From Alistipes sp. (GTDB lineage: Bacteria; Bacteroidota; Bacteroidia; Bacteroidales; Rikenellaceae), in assembly GCA_017379015.1 (NCBI GenBank), contig JAFNXN010000010.1, positions 24,366 to 88,365 of the forward strand: a DNA stretch of 64,000 nt. Direction: 5' to 3'. Every line of letters starts with the position of its first letter. The first letter of the stretch is position 1. A program made the position numbers and the translations under genes. The notes under the pieces were generated by a model. That model ran no database searches and was not told the DNA's origin. It was given only the letters and a program-made list of their open reading frames with translations. Positions 51,208 through 60,932 of the stretch are shown in pieces.

Positions 51208-52989
51208 ATGAAGATTATTAACAAGATAGCCATGCTTATGGGTGCGATGCTTGCCGTGTCGGCATGTAGCACAACATTTGATGAGGCTATTATCAACGAG
51301 CCAGCACCCGTTGAGGTTGGCTTCTCTCTTTTGGATGAGACTACTCGTACGTCACTCGACCCTGATGGTGTAACTACGCGTTGGGCTGTGGGTGATAAGA
51401 TTGCTGTGTGGGCTAAGGATAGTGAGGGTAATTTCTATTTTGAGAATACGACGTTTATGTTGCGTTACTTCTCAGAAGAGTACTCTAACGCCTTTTTTGC
51501 TGCCAACATAGCACCTATGGATGAGGGCGAGTACACATATCTTTTGTCCTATCCTTTGCCAACATCGACAAATGGTACGCTGGCTACATACACAATCTCT
51601 GCTGAGCAGAGTGGTGCGTATGATGGTAAGTACGATGTTATGCTTGCCGAGCCTGTTGTTGAGGATGCGCTTACGGGCAAGACACGCGTTGAGCTCAACA
51701 CCGTTATGCGTCATAAGATGCACGCTCTGAAGATCACTATCCCCGAGGGTCGTAACCTCTATGGTGAGCGTTTCTACCGCCTCGAGATCGAGTTCCCAAC
51801 GGCTGTTGTGGGCGATATGACTATCGATGTGAGCAATCCTGATGCAGCACCCGTATATAGCAACACCTCAAACAAGGTCGTTGTTGAGAGTGCTGAGGGC
51901 TTCGATGAGGGTGACGACATTTGGGTATTTGTGCTTCCAGGCACTGTCGATGGCGATGTGAGCTACATGGTGCGTGGTGAGCGTCGTAAGTCGAATACCT
52001 CAACCTATCAGCTTCAGCGCGAGATGCGAGCAGGTCATGTGACACCTATCAATATGGCTGTGCCTACAATCTATCCGCTCTATACCTCTGTGACGATCTC
52101 GGTTGATCAGAACAACCTTGGTGAGGATTTCAACTTCTTCGATGTCTACGACTCGAATGGTGTTCACATGGGTAAGTTTGAGCGCAATGCTAGCAATAAG
52201 TACTTTATCGACTACGAGGGCGAGTTTGATGCTGACCAGTACGATAACAGCACATGGCGCGTGGTCTTCGACTCGGAGCATGCTGTGGTCGAGACAGCCA
52301 TTAACCTTGGCGATATGACTGACTACTCGGAGCATACACGTTGGATGAATGTGCCATATCTCTTCTCGGAGGACTTTAGCTCGCTTGCTACGTATGATGG
52401 CGACTACAAAGCTGGTCCGCACACATCTACCAGTGATGCGGCGAGGGCGGGTCGCGATCTCGCGCAGTATGGTATATCGGCAGGATGGACCGGTGCGCGT
52501 ACTGGTTGCGATGCTGCGGGCACTGCTATCCTTGTGGCGGGCCGTGTAGACTGTGTTATCTTGGGTGCTACGCGTGCTTATGGACGTCTTGACTCGCCAG
52601 CAATGTCGGCACTTAAGGAGGGTGCTGAGGTTAAGGTTAAGCTAACGTTCGATTATGGTGGTAGCCGTAGTGGTAGCTCGACATACTACCCTGTAGGTCG
52701 TGTGGGTTACACTACAACGCCAGGTGCCCTTAGTGCTTATGCAACCCAGTTTAATAACAATGAGGCATTTGATAGTGAAAATCTGTTAGGTGCAGTGGTT
52801 GTGCCCAGCATCCCAACATCGGGCTCAGCAACAGCTCTTAAGCAGTCGATGACCTACACGCTTGATGCTTGTACATCGGCACACCGTATCACATGGCACG
52901 TAGGAAACATGGGTTATAAGTCGTGGAAGGTCGACAATGGCTATAGCTGGATGTATGTCGATAATGTGAAGGTGCAGATCGTAAAATAG
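51208..52989 (+). CDS. Fimbrillin-like lipoprotein, operon gene 1
   Basis: A 593-aa lipoprotein (MKIINKIAML, lipobox AVSAC). The N-terminal half is fimbrillin-like: DETTRTSLDPDGVTTRWAVG followed by DKIAVWA, the TRTxxxxxxxxxWxxGD pattern of Mfa/fimbrillin proteins. Residues about 290-360 form a second beta module. The C-terminal 230 residues (from LFSEDFSS) look like a jelly-roll, ending SWMYVDNVKVQIVK. That ending resembles the SWMYVDDIVF of the PCMD-type protein at 55478, so a carbohydrate-binding-like fold is plausible. First of five same-strand lipoprotein genes. Confidence 0.78.
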   Translation: MKIINKIAMLMGAMLAVSACSTTFDEAIINEPAPVEVGFSLLDETTRTSLDPDGVTTRWAVGDKIAVWAKDSEGNFYFENTTFMLRYFSEEYSNAFFAANIAPMDEGEYTYLLSYPLPTSTNGTLATYTISAEQSGAYDGKYDVMLAEPVVEDALTGKTRVELNTVMRHKMHALKITIPEGRNLYGERFYRLEIEFPTAVVGDMTIDVSNPDAAPVYSNTSNKVVVESAEGFDEGDDIWVFVLPGTVDGDVSYMVRGERRKSNTSTYQLQREMRAGHVTPINMAVPTIYPLYTSVTISVDQNNLGEDFNFFDVYDSNGVHMGKFERNASNKYFIDYEGEFDADQYDNSTWRVVFDSEHAVVETAINLGDMTDYSEHTRWMNVPYLFSEDFSSLATYDGDYKAGPHTSTSDAARAGRDLAQYGISAGWTGARTGCDAAGTAILVAGRVDCVILGATRAYGRLDSPAMSALKEGAEVKVKLTFDYGGSRSGSSTYYPVGRVGYTTTPGALSAYATQFNNNEAFDSENLLGAVVVPSIPTSGSATALKQSMTYTLDACTSAHRITWHVGNMGYKSWKVDNGYSWMYVDNVKVQIVK

Positions 52990-53026
52990 ATTAATACAAA
53001 TATAACTTAAATTAAATCAATTAATT

Positions 53027-53797
53027 ATGAGAAAGTTTTTTACAATCGCTTCGCTCTTTGCGTTGACACTTTCGGCTTGTTCGAAGGAGTCTGTTAAGGG
53101 CGATGAGAAGGGTGAAGGACAGGTATCTATCAGCTGCGTGGCAATCACTGAGGTTGATGATACACGTGCCAATGTTTGCTGCACAACCCCAGCAGCTGAG
53201 GATTTCTCGCTTCGAATTGAGGGCGTAGGTCACACCTACACTGCCGACTATGCAACTATTGCAGAGTTCAACGAGGGCGATAACTATCTTCATTATGGCA
53301 ATTTCAAGGCTACGGTGACGGCCGGTGACATCGCTGACGAGGGCTACGACAAGGCAGTTTTTGTTGGTAGCGCAGAGTTTGTAGTGGAGCCTCGTAAGAG
53401 CACTGCAGTTGAGGTTATAGCAACCATCGCCAATTCGTTGGTTAAGGTTGAGGTTACCGACAGCTTTAAGAACTATTTTGCTGGTGGTCACACTCTTAAG
53501 CTTGTGACTTCGGCAGGTAATGAGTTCGATGTAACTGAGCAGACTGAGCCTCTGTTTGTTGCTCCAGAGGCGTTTACCGTAACTGGTACTGCCGTGAAGC
53601 AGCCTAATCAGTCGGGTGCTGAGGGTACGGTTGTTACATTGCCTGAGTACAAGACTACTGAGGTTAAGGCACAGACGCTCTATACCGTGAAGCTTGATGT
53701 GGAGAATGCTGGTAGCGCACAGCTTACAATCACTCTTAATGACACTCTTGTAGAGTCAATCGACATTGAGCAGGAGCTTAACGATAACGCTAAATAA
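53027..53797 (+). CDS. DUF4493-like lipoprotein, operon gene 2
   Basis: A 256-aa lipoprotein (lipobox TLSAC). GEGQVSISCVAI, then DFSLRIEG and YADDEGY-like motifs (AGDIADEGYDKAVFVGSAEFVV) and IANSLVKVEV follow the DUF4493 pattern of Bacteroidales (assignment from memory). It consists of one such domain plus a C-terminal beta extension. It starts 37 bases after gene 1 and ends 15 bases before gene 3. Confidence 0.72.
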   Translation: MRKFFTIASLFALTLSACSKESVKGDEKGEGQVSISCVAITEVDDTRANVCCTTPAAEDFSLRIEGVGHTYTADYATIAEFNEGDNYLHYGNFKATVTAGDIADEGYDKAVFVGSAEFVVEPRKSTAVEVIATIANSLVKVEVTDSFKNYFAGGHTLKLVTSAGNEFDVTEQTEPLFVAPEAFTVTGTAVKQPNQSGAEGTVVTLPEYKTTEVKAQTLYTVKLDVENAGSAQLTITLNDTLVESIDIEQELNDNAK

Positions 53798-53812
53798 TAG
53801 GAGATCAAGAAT

Positions 53813-55447
53813 ATGAAATCAGTAGTAAAGAAGATGGGTTTCGCCCTAATAGCACTCATAATGCTTGGTGCTTGTAAAGAGGTGGACACTATAGTACCAA
53901 ATGACTCAAAGAGTAGCATTGGCTACCTGCTCGTAAGTGGTATGGAGGCTTCAATCTTGGAGGATACCGAGAATGTGGCTACTCCATCAACACGTGCTGA
54001 GGGCATTGACATCAACAACTTTGATGTTGTAATCACAAATGCTAATGACGAGGTTGTTAGCACGTTCAAGTATGGCGAGCGTCCAACAGAGCCTATTGCA
54101 TTGGAGGGTGGCGTATATAAGATCGCTATGTCATCTGCTGCAATGCAGGGTGCTGCTTGGGAGATGCCAGTATATGCTGGTGAGCGCGAGGTTATCATCA
54201 CTCGTAAGCAGACCACCGAGGTTAATAATTTCGTTTGTAAGCTTGCTAACATCAAGGTTACTGTAGGCTACTCAGCTGACCTTAGCGAGCAGCTAGATCC
54301 TGAGTTCACAAAGATGACCGTAGAGCTTGAGGGTAGTGCCTTGGAGTATGCCTTTGCGGAGGAGCGTGCTGGTTACTATGCTCCTGTGGCTAAGGAGAAC
54401 ACTCTTAAGCTTACGTTCAGCTGCCGTTACAAGGGCGAGTCGAAGGATATTATCATGACTAACGAGATCAAGGGCGTTAAGGCTGCTCAGTGGCGTAAGA
54501 TCAATGTTGTTGTTCAGCACGCTGCTGATGGTACTGGTACAATTGGCATTGTTTGTGATACTTGGACCTACGACGAGGAGGTTACGTTCGACACCTCTGT
54601 GTCGCTTATGGAGGAGGTGATCGCTGATGATACTGATGCTCCAGTAATCGTTTGGGAGGGTCACGACCTTGCTGAGGTATTTGAGCTTACCGATGATATG
54701 TTTGATGCTGAGGGTAACTTTAACTCTAATATCAACGTTGATATTACAGCTAAGTCGGCTATCAAGTCGTTGGTTGTGAAGGTGTCGTCGGACAATGCAG
54801 ACTTTACTAAGGCTTACTCGGAGATTATGTCTTTGGAGGAGGATCTATGTGCTCCTACAACCTCATCGGCAATCCTTAAGATGATGGGTTACCCAACAGA
54901 TGCTAAGGATGCAACCGTTACACGCCTAAAGTTTGCTTTGCAGACCGATCTTCTCACATCATACGAGGGTACTCACTCTTATGAGATCTCGGTTGCAGAT
55001 GTTAATGGCGCAAAGTCGACATCAACGCTTCGTATTAAGTATGGTCAGAATGTTGCTCCTACCATCGTTTGGGTCGGTTATGACATCGACAAGCAGCAGA
55101 CCTATGTTGCTGGCATGACTTGCGATTTGAAGGTTACTGCACCACTTAGCATCGCTGACTTCCAGGTTAAGATTATCTCTGCTACGCTTACTCCTGAGGA
55201 GCTTGCAGGTGTAGGTCTTGCGGGCGAGTTCAGCCTTGTTAACGATACTCAGTTCTTCCCATCACTCATCAATCTTGGCTTCCCAGTTGGCGATGAGGTA
55301 GCGGGCAAGACAGAGCTCGATCTAAGTATCACTAACTTCCTCAGCGTGCTTAACATGCTTGGTGCTGGTGAGCATAGCTTCGAGATGTCGGTTACTGATG
55401 CAGAGGGTAATACAACAGTTAAGACTGTTATGATGCGCTTTGAGTAG
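53813..55447 (+). CDS. DUF4493-like lipoprotein, operon gene 3
   Basis: A 544-aa lipoprotein (lipobox LGAC). A DUF4493-like domain (SSIGYLLVSGMEAS, then INNFDVVITNANDEVV, CKLANIKVTVGY) is followed by two or three Ig-like repeats. Two repeats share APVIVWEGHDL and APTIVWVGYDI openings and a THSYEISVADVNGAKST or EHSFEMSVTDAEGNTT ending. It appears to be a multi-domain surface rod. Preceded by AGGAGA 6 bases before the ATG. Confidence 0.75.
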   Translation: MKSVVKKMGFALIALIMLGACKEVDTIVPNDSKSSIGYLLVSGMEASILEDTENVATPSTRAEGIDINNFDVVITNANDEVVSTFKYGERPTEPIALEGGVYKIAMSSAAMQGAAWEMPVYAGEREVIITRKQTTEVNNFVCKLANIKVTVGYSADLSEQLDPEFTKMTVELEGSALEYAFAEERAGYYAPVAKENTLKLTFSCRYKGESKDIIMTNEIKGVKAAQWRKINVVVQHAADGTGTIGIVCDTWTYDEEVTFDTSVSLMEEVIADDTDAPVIVWEGHDLAEVFELTDDMFDAEGNFNSNINVDITAKSAIKSLVVKVSSDNADFTKAYSEIMSLEEDLCAPTTSSAILKMMGYPTDAKDATVTRLKFALQTDLLTSYEGTHSYEISVADVNGAKSTSTLRIKYGQNVAPTIVWVGYDIDKQQTYVAGMTCDLKVTAPLSIADFQVKIISATLTPEELAGVGLAGEFSLVNDTQFFPSLINLGFPVGDEVAGKTELDLSITNFLSVLNMLGAGEHSFEMSVTDAEGNTTVKTVMMRFE

Positions 55448-55477
55448 CATAACTAAACCCCTAAGATTATGCATATT

Positions 55478-57535
55478 ATGAAAAAGATATTAGCATTTTT
55501 GAGCGTGGCTCTTGTCATGGTAGCCTGCTCTAAGGATATTGATACAAACGTTGAGATGGCACAGGGCGAGGGTGCTATGCGCCTCGCTATTGCTACTCAG
55601 TCTAACATTGAGGCTGATGATGCCATTGTCGTTAAGATCTATAAGGTTGAGGGCGAGGAGCAGTCGCTTATTCGCCGCTACGAGTCGCTAAACGATGTTC
55701 CTGAGTACCTTGCGCTTCTTGCTGGTAACTACGTAGCAAAGGTTCAGGTGGGCGAGAGACATGCCGTATCGTTCGACGAGAAGTACTACTATGGTGAGTC
55801 GCAGTTCGAGGTTAAGCCTTCGGAGGTGGCTGCCGTTACGGTAGATTGTAAGCTTCAGTCAACAATCGTTGCTGTGAACTACGATGCAACGGTAGAAGAG
55901 AAGCTCTCTTCGGGTTACTTCACAACAGTGGCTATTGCAGAGTCTTACGACGAGCAGGCTATCGCTACTGGCGATGTGTTGTCGCTTACTTACGAGGAGT
56001 CGAAGGATGGCTATGTGATGATGCCCGAGGGTAAGACATCTCTTTACTGGCACTTTGAGGGTACTCACCCTGTTGAGGGCGATATTGTAAAGGAGGGACT
56101 TATCCAGAATATCAAGCCCGCAGCGCGCTACACCATTACGCTTAAGTACTCGAAGGATGCTCCAGGTAACCTTGTATTTGAGGCTACAGTCGATGAGTCG
56201 GTTGAGGAGTATGACGACGTTATGATCTTCTCGCCAGACCCAACAGTCATCGGCGAGGGCTTCGACCTATCGGAGCAGCAGCTCTCAACAACAGCTTCAC
56301 GCACATATAACGTTGCTTCGTTGGCAGCTATATCAACAATGACCCTCAGCGCATCGGGTGTTGAGCACGACTTGCTTGGCAACGTGCCAACTGGTATCAC
56401 TGTAGTTAAGAGCGATGAGCTTACCTACAAGGTGACTATTGCTGAGTCGTTCTTTACTAATGTTGTTGGTGGTGCTCAGGCCCTCACATTCCACATTGAG
56501 GATGTTGATGGTGGTAAGCTCACCAAGGATGTAAACTACCTTGTTCAGGGTGTTATGCCTCTCTCAACCTCGGATTATGACCTTTGGTTTGGTAATGTTA
56601 CCTTTAAGGCTATGGTGCTAAACACTGCGGCTTCATCAGTGAAGATCGCCTACTCGGCAGATGGTGCAACATGGACCGAGGTGGCTGCTGTGGCTGGTGC
56701 TGATGGCACTTATACGGCTGTTGGTGCAGATTTTGCTGCCGAGAAGAACTACGCGTATAAGCTTGTTGTAGATAGCGTAGATGCTGGTAAGACTCTTGCT
56801 CACGAGACTGCTGCTGGTGCTCAGATCCCTAACGGCGATATGGAGTTGTGGTCGGATGCTGGTGGCGTTGTCTTCCCTTATGCTGCTGGTGCATCACCAT
56901 TCTGGCTTACTGGTAACGAGGGTGCTGCTATGGCAGGTGCTACACTTACTAAGGCATCGGAGGATGTGCGTCCTGGCTCAACAGGTAAGTATTCGGCATA
57001 CCTCAAGTCGCAGAAGGCATCTGTGATGGGTATCGGTAAGTTTGCTGCTGGTAACCTCTTCGTAGGTACATTCTCGATGAGTGGTCTTAATGGTACTGTA
57101 AGCTTTGGTCGTGACTTTAAGTTTACTGCTAAGCCTAAGAGCCTATCGTTCTGGATGAAGCACAACGAGGGTAATATCGACGAGAAGGGTTCAGGTGCCC
57201 CTGCTGATGCTACAGGTGTCGATAAGGCTACAATCATGGTGATTATCACTAGCTGGGATAAGCCTTATGCCGTGAATACTGCTGATACATCGACATTCTT
57301 CTCAATGGCAGACCTCGCAACAATGGAGGGTGTGATTGGCTATGCTTCTCTTGAGAAGCGTGAGTCTAATACAGAGTGGACTGAGTACACGCTCGACATC
57401 ACCTATCGTGAGGATATGAAGAACGTTAAGCCTAAGAAGCTTGTCGTGTCGTTCACACCTTCGGGCTTTGGTGACTACTTCACTGGTTCTACCGGATCGT
57501 GGATGTATGTCGACGACATTGTCTTCAACTATTAG
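55478..57535 (+). CDS. DUF4493 + PCMD lipoprotein, operon gene 4
   Basis: A 685-aa lipoprotein (MKKILAFLSV, lipobox MVAC). An N-terminal DUF4493-like domain (AMRLAIATQSN, YVAKVQVGE, VTVDCKLQSTIVAV) is followed by beta modules (about 250-435). A C-terminal PCMD-type domain (putative carbohydrate metabolism domain, from memory) begins IPNGDMELWSD and contains PGSTGKYSAYLKSQKASVMG, GKFAAGNLFVG and GDYFTGSTGSWMYVDDIVF. The last domain is clearly homologous to that of gene 5. A glycan-binding or processing role is inferred from family naming only. Confidence 0.8.
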   Translation: MKKILAFLSVALVMVACSKDIDTNVEMAQGEGAMRLAIATQSNIEADDAIVVKIYKVEGEEQSLIRRYESLNDVPEYLALLAGNYVAKVQVGERHAVSFDEKYYYGESQFEVKPSEVAAVTVDCKLQSTIVAVNYDATVEEKLSSGYFTTVAIAESYDEQAIATGDVLSLTYEESKDGYVMMPEGKTSLYWHFEGTHPVEGDIVKEGLIQNIKPAARYTITLKYSKDAPGNLVFEATVDESVEEYDDVMIFSPDPTVIGEGFDLSEQQLSTTASRTYNVASLAAISTMTLSASGVEHDLLGNVPTGITVVKSDELTYKVTIAESFFTNVVGGAQALTFHIEDVDGGKLTKDVNYLVQGVMPLSTSDYDLWFGNVTFKAMVLNTAASSVKIAYSADGATWTEVAAVAGADGTYTAVGADFAAEKNYAYKLVVDSVDAGKTLAHETAAGAQIPNGDMELWSDAGGVVFPYAAGASPFWLTGNEGAAMAGATLTKASEDVRPGSTGKYSAYLKSQKASVMGIGKFAAGNLFVGTFSMSGLNGTVSFGRDFKFTAKPKSLSFWMKHNEGNIDEKGSGAPADATGVDKATIMVIITSWDKPYAVNTADTSTFFSMADLATMEGVIGYASLEKRESNTEWTEYTLDITYREDMKNVKPKKLVVSFTPSGFGDYFTGSTGSWMYVDDIVFNY

Positions 57536-57600
57536 TAGATAAGAGAGATGGTGGTGGTCTTGCGACTGCCACTATCTTGACTATTCGTTTAAAGGTAAAT

Positions 57601-59199
57601 ATGACAAAAATTTATAAATCTATACTCTTGGCTCTTGTTGCCGTATTGTCAGTAGGGTGTTTCCTTCGCGACGAGACAGTGTCGATACCAAGTATAGACA
57701 TTCTCAGCATTGAGGTTGAGGGCCTAAAGTCGGAGCCTGCGATAGATATTGTTACAAAGTCTGTTAAGCTGGACTTGGACGAGGTTGTGGATCTTCGCAA
57801 TGTCTACATTAGCTCTGTGACTCTTACCGAGGGGGCAAGCTCCTCTGTTGAGTTCCCTGGCTACTTCGATCTGCGACAGCCACTCTATGTCAATGTGCGT
57901 AAGGGCGAGATCGTCGAGTGGACGATTACAGCTACGCAGCATATCGAGCGTTACTTTAGCGTTGAGGGACAGATTGGCGAGTCGGTAATCGATACCGATC
58001 ATCATATTGCTACGGCTTATGTATCCAAGTCGCAAGATCTTAGTAATATCGTTGTCACAGCACTTAAGCTCGGGCCTGAGGGTATCACAACCTATTCGGA
58101 TGATCCATTGTCGTTTACAGACTTCAACGACTCTGTGCGTCAGATTACAGTGTCGTATCATGACGATATTGAGGAGGAGTGGACTCTGCGCGTGCTGACA
58201 AAGGATATTGAGGTCGAGATCACCTCTGTCAATGCCTGGGCAAAGCGCATCTGGCTTACTGCTCAGGGACTTAGCGGTGCTGAGCTAGGCTTCAACTATC
58301 GTAAGTCGGGTGACGAGGAGTGGATCGCGGTTGACGATGTAGAGATCTCGGGAGGTAGCTTCTCGGCATGTCTTGTCGACCTTGAGCCTAGCACCGAGTA
58401 TGAGATTGTGGCTCACTCCAACGACAATGTTACGCCCGTAACAAAGGTTACTACGGAGGATGCCTTCGTGCTGCCAAACGGTGGCTTTGAGGATTGGTCG
58501 TCGAAGGGTGGTGTTGTCTACCCTTATGCCTCGGGCAGCCAGCCATTCTGGGGTACTGGTAACGATGGCGCGGCTATGGCTAATACAACGCTAACAGAGT
58601 CGACAACTGACATTCGCCCAGGTAGCGAGGGTAAGTATGCCGCATCGTTGCAGTCGAAGAAGGCGGCATTGATGGGTATCGGTAAGTTTGCCGCAGGTAA
58701 CATCTTCCTAGGCGAGTTTGGAGGTCTTCAGGGCCTCAATGGCTTGGTGAACTTTGGTCGTCCATGTACTGCGCGCCCTATTGCGCTTCGCGGCTGGGTG
58801 AAGTATAACTGTGGTACTATCGACGAGGTAGGTAGTGTGCCTTCGGCACGTCCTAACCTTAAGAAGGGCGATAAGGATGAGGGTCAGATTATGATCGCCG
58901 TAGGTTGCTGGACAGCAGAGGAGTATGGCGGTAGCCATAGCTGCCCTGTGACGGTGAACACTAAGGATGAGAGCACCTTCTTCAACAAGAATGGCAAGGA
59001 TGTCATTGGCGTTGGTGAGCTTATCTTCACCGAGTCAACCGACGGATGGGTTGAGTTTACCCTTCCTCTCGACTATCGTTCTGTGAACGAGGTGCCTACG
59101 CACATGATCATCGTCTGCACAGGCTCACGCTTTGGCGACTACTTCACTGGCTCGACAAAGAGTAAGATGATTGTCGATGATCTGGAGTTGGTTTATTAA
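57601..59199 (+). CDS. PCMD-type lipoprotein, operon gene 5
   Basis: A 532-aa lipoprotein (MTKIYKSILL, lipobox LSVGC). N-terminal beta modules resemble those that precede PCMD domains (ATQHIERYFSVEGQIG). The C-terminal PCMD domain opens LPNGGFEDWSSKGGVVYPYA and contains PGSEGKYAASLQSKKAALMG, GKFAAGNIFLG and GDYFTGSTKSKMIVDDLELVY, parallel to gene 4. Start at 57601; a longer frame overlapping gene 4 is rejected for lack of a signal peptide. It lies 65 bases after gene 4 and ends the operon at a strong terminator. Confidence 0.8.
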   Translation: MTKIYKSILLALVAVLSVGCFLRDETVSIPSIDILSIEVEGLKSEPAIDIVTKSVKLDLDEVVDLRNVYISSVTLTEGASSSVEFPGYFDLRQPLYVNVRKGEIVEWTITATQHIERYFSVEGQIGESVIDTDHHIATAYVSKSQDLSNIVVTALKLGPEGITTYSDDPLSFTDFNDSVRQITVSYHDDIEEEWTLRVLTKDIEVEITSVNAWAKRIWLTAQGLSGAELGFNYRKSGDEEWIAVDDVEISGGSFSACLVDLEPSTEYEIVAHSNDNVTPVTKVTTEDAFVLPNGGFEDWSSKGGVVYPYASGSQPFWGTGNDGAAMANTTLTESTTDIRPGSEGKYAASLQSKKAALMGIGKFAAGNIFLGEFGGLQGLNGLVNFGRPCTARPIALRGWVKYNCGTIDEVGSVPSARPNLKKGDKDEGQIMIAVGCWTAEEYGGSHSCPVTVNTKDESTFFNKNGKDVIGVGELIFTESTDGWVEFTLPLDYRSVNEVPTHMIIVCTGSRFGDYFTGSTKSKMIVDDLELVY

Positions 59200-59217
59200 T
59201 CTATACTAGATCAATAA

Positions 59218-59254
59218 GATGGGGATGGCTAATCTACTTTTTAGCCATCCCCAT
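59218..59254 (+). terminator. Terminator hairpin, recurrent type, copy 3
   Basis: GATGGGGATGGCTAA / TTAGCCATCCCCAT with an 8-nt loop, followed by AGC and T9. Same arms as 43919-43953 and 44862-44896. Confidence 0.93.
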
Positions 59255-59273
59255 AGCTTTTTTTTGTTCGGGA

Positions 59274-59386
59274 AGTTAAGGAATTTAAAGAATTTAAGGA
59301 GCTTAAGGAAGTTAATGACGTTTGGGAAGTCTGTCTGCGTCCTCCTTAAACTCCCTAAACTCCCTAATCTCCCTAACGTCCGCGCT
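59274..59386. repeat. Degenerate 9-bp tandem arrays in inverted arrangement
   Basis: About five units of TTAAGGAAT type (59276-59320) face four units of CTCCCTAAA type (59341-59378), which are complementary in style. The 360-bp gap around it holds the terminator and no gene. Confidence 0.6.
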
Positions 59387-59559
59387 TCCTCCGCGACCTT
59401 ATGCCCGTGCTGGATAGCTTTATTCAGTAGATGTATAATCCTAAGCCTCAGTTAGAATAGTAGCAGGCGACACAGCATACCCACATACTCTCTTTAGATC
59501 GAACGCTCTGCGGTATATTGTCGTAGTGTGTTGATGCTTAGCAACCTATGTTGTTATAT

Positions 59560-60795
59560 CTATTTTGCCGCAGAGTCTGACATGTCACCGCGAAATCTAA
59601 TCGTGCCACTGTACTCCACGAGGAATCTCTTGCCGTTGTGGTCGAGAGCATCAATTTTAATGGTATATGTGTCACCACTCTTGCTGATATCCATACTACC
59701 AGACGATAAAAGTTTGTAGTCTATCATGTTGTAGAATTTGTCCGATAAGCTCCAATATGAGCCATATATCGCACCGTCAACCATAGAGCCAACATTTGCA
59801 GTGTTTAGATCTCTGGACGAGCTAAGCTCATATCTTCCCACAAAGTCTGTTGATGTGATCGGAAGATTAATATCGAGTACCACTATATTGATCTCTGTTT
59901 CTGCAAATAGAGCAACTGACCATGTCGTTGAACTATTCTGAGTATCTTTCTCATATATCGCACTAAAGCCACGAACATAATAGTCCCTGACAAGCTCGTC
60001 ACTCTTCTCTGCTAATGTTTTAAAAGGTCTCTTTGTAACGCCCGTTGTTGGCACACCATTGCCCGACATACCGAAGGCAAAGGCATAGTAGTCGGTATTT
60101 GGCTTGAGCAGCGCGTTGAACACATAATGCTTGTTCCCTGACGCCCTTGTGTAGTCTATTTTGTCAGTAAGAGTCCTGAGCTCGGCAACTACACTATGTG
60201 CAAACTCCTCGTCATTCTCGAATTTTTCGTATTCTGCCTTCTCAACTACGTGGAAGTAGTATGGGTCATTGTTCGATGGTATGATCTCTACTCGTGCACC
60301 GTGGTCGGTAATCTTTGATACATCGATGCTAAAGGTGTTATTGCTTGGCTCGTCGGCGTAGGGTAGGGTGGTGAAGGCCTTTAGAGCAACCTCTGTAGAC
60401 TGCTTACCCTCTGCTGTTATGCCAAATGCATAGACAAAGTATTCTGTATCTCCCTTTAGGTTTTTACTTTCACGGCTGTCTACACCTTTTTTGAGAAGAT
60501 CGCTCAAGCTATACCCATTTTTATTGGCCCAATTCTGAATCATCTCAATCTGTGAGGCGGCAAACTCTGCTGGTGTGCCATAACTTTTATACCCCTCCTT
60601 GATGATAAAGCCGTAGTAGTATAGCGTATTGTTGTTTGATGGTGTGACCTTTGCAGTTGCAGAAGTTGTGGTAATGTTGTATATGTCGATAGTGAATGTA
60701 GTTGTTGCCTCTCCTTCATCTGTGCTAGGCTGCGAACTGCGTGCTATATTGCACGTTGCAACAATTGCAAGTATCAAGCAAAATAATCTTTTCAT
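59560..60795 (-). CDS. Secreted FN3-like repeat protein
   Basis: A 411-aa protein with signal peptide. The cysteine in IVATC could be a weak lipobox. It has two modules of the same type as in the large BACON lipoproteins: FTIDIYNITTTSATAKVTPS-like and FSIDVSKITDHGARVEIIPS, each with an NNDPYYFHVV/NNTLYYYGFI strand and a Y/FVYAFG strand. A C-terminal beta domain of about 130 residues (YELSSSRDLN, YTIKIDALDHNGKRF) follows. It lacks the BACON domain. Function unknown; surface or secreted binding protein. Confidence 0.7.
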   Translation of the reverse strand: MKRLFCLILAIVATCNIARSSQPSTDEGEATTTFTIDIYNITTTSATAKVTPSNNNTLYYYGFIIKEGYKSYGTPAEFAASQIEMIQNWANKNGYSLSDLLKKGVDSRESKNLKGDTEYFVYAFGITAEGKQSTEVALKAFTTLPYADEPSNNTFSIDVSKITDHGARVEIIPSNNDPYYFHVVEKAEYEKFENDEEFAHSVVAELRTLTDKIDYTRASGNKHYVFNALLKPNTDYYAFAFGMSGNGVPTTGVTKRPFKTLAEKSDELVRDYYVRGFSAIYEKDTQNSSTTWSVALFAETEINIVVLDINLPITSTDFVGRYELSSSRDLNTANVGSMVDGAIYGSYWSLSDKFYNMIDYKLLSSGSMDISKSGDTYTIKIDALDHNGKRFLVEYSGTIRFRGDMSDSAAK

Positions 60796-60932
60796 AGTGT
60801 CTATTCTTTGTTATTTGTGTTTTATCTTGATTATTTTTTTGACAAGATGTTATCGCATATATCGCTCGTTCAAGCGTTTTACAAACTCCTCCTATGCCAT
60901 ATAAGAAAAGTGAGGCAAGAGCCTTCCTAGCC

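Noticed and set aside
59274-59386. CRISPR-like array
   Set aside because: Units are about 9 bp and contiguous with no unique spacers; no cas genes are present. No CRISPR array was seen anywhere in the window.
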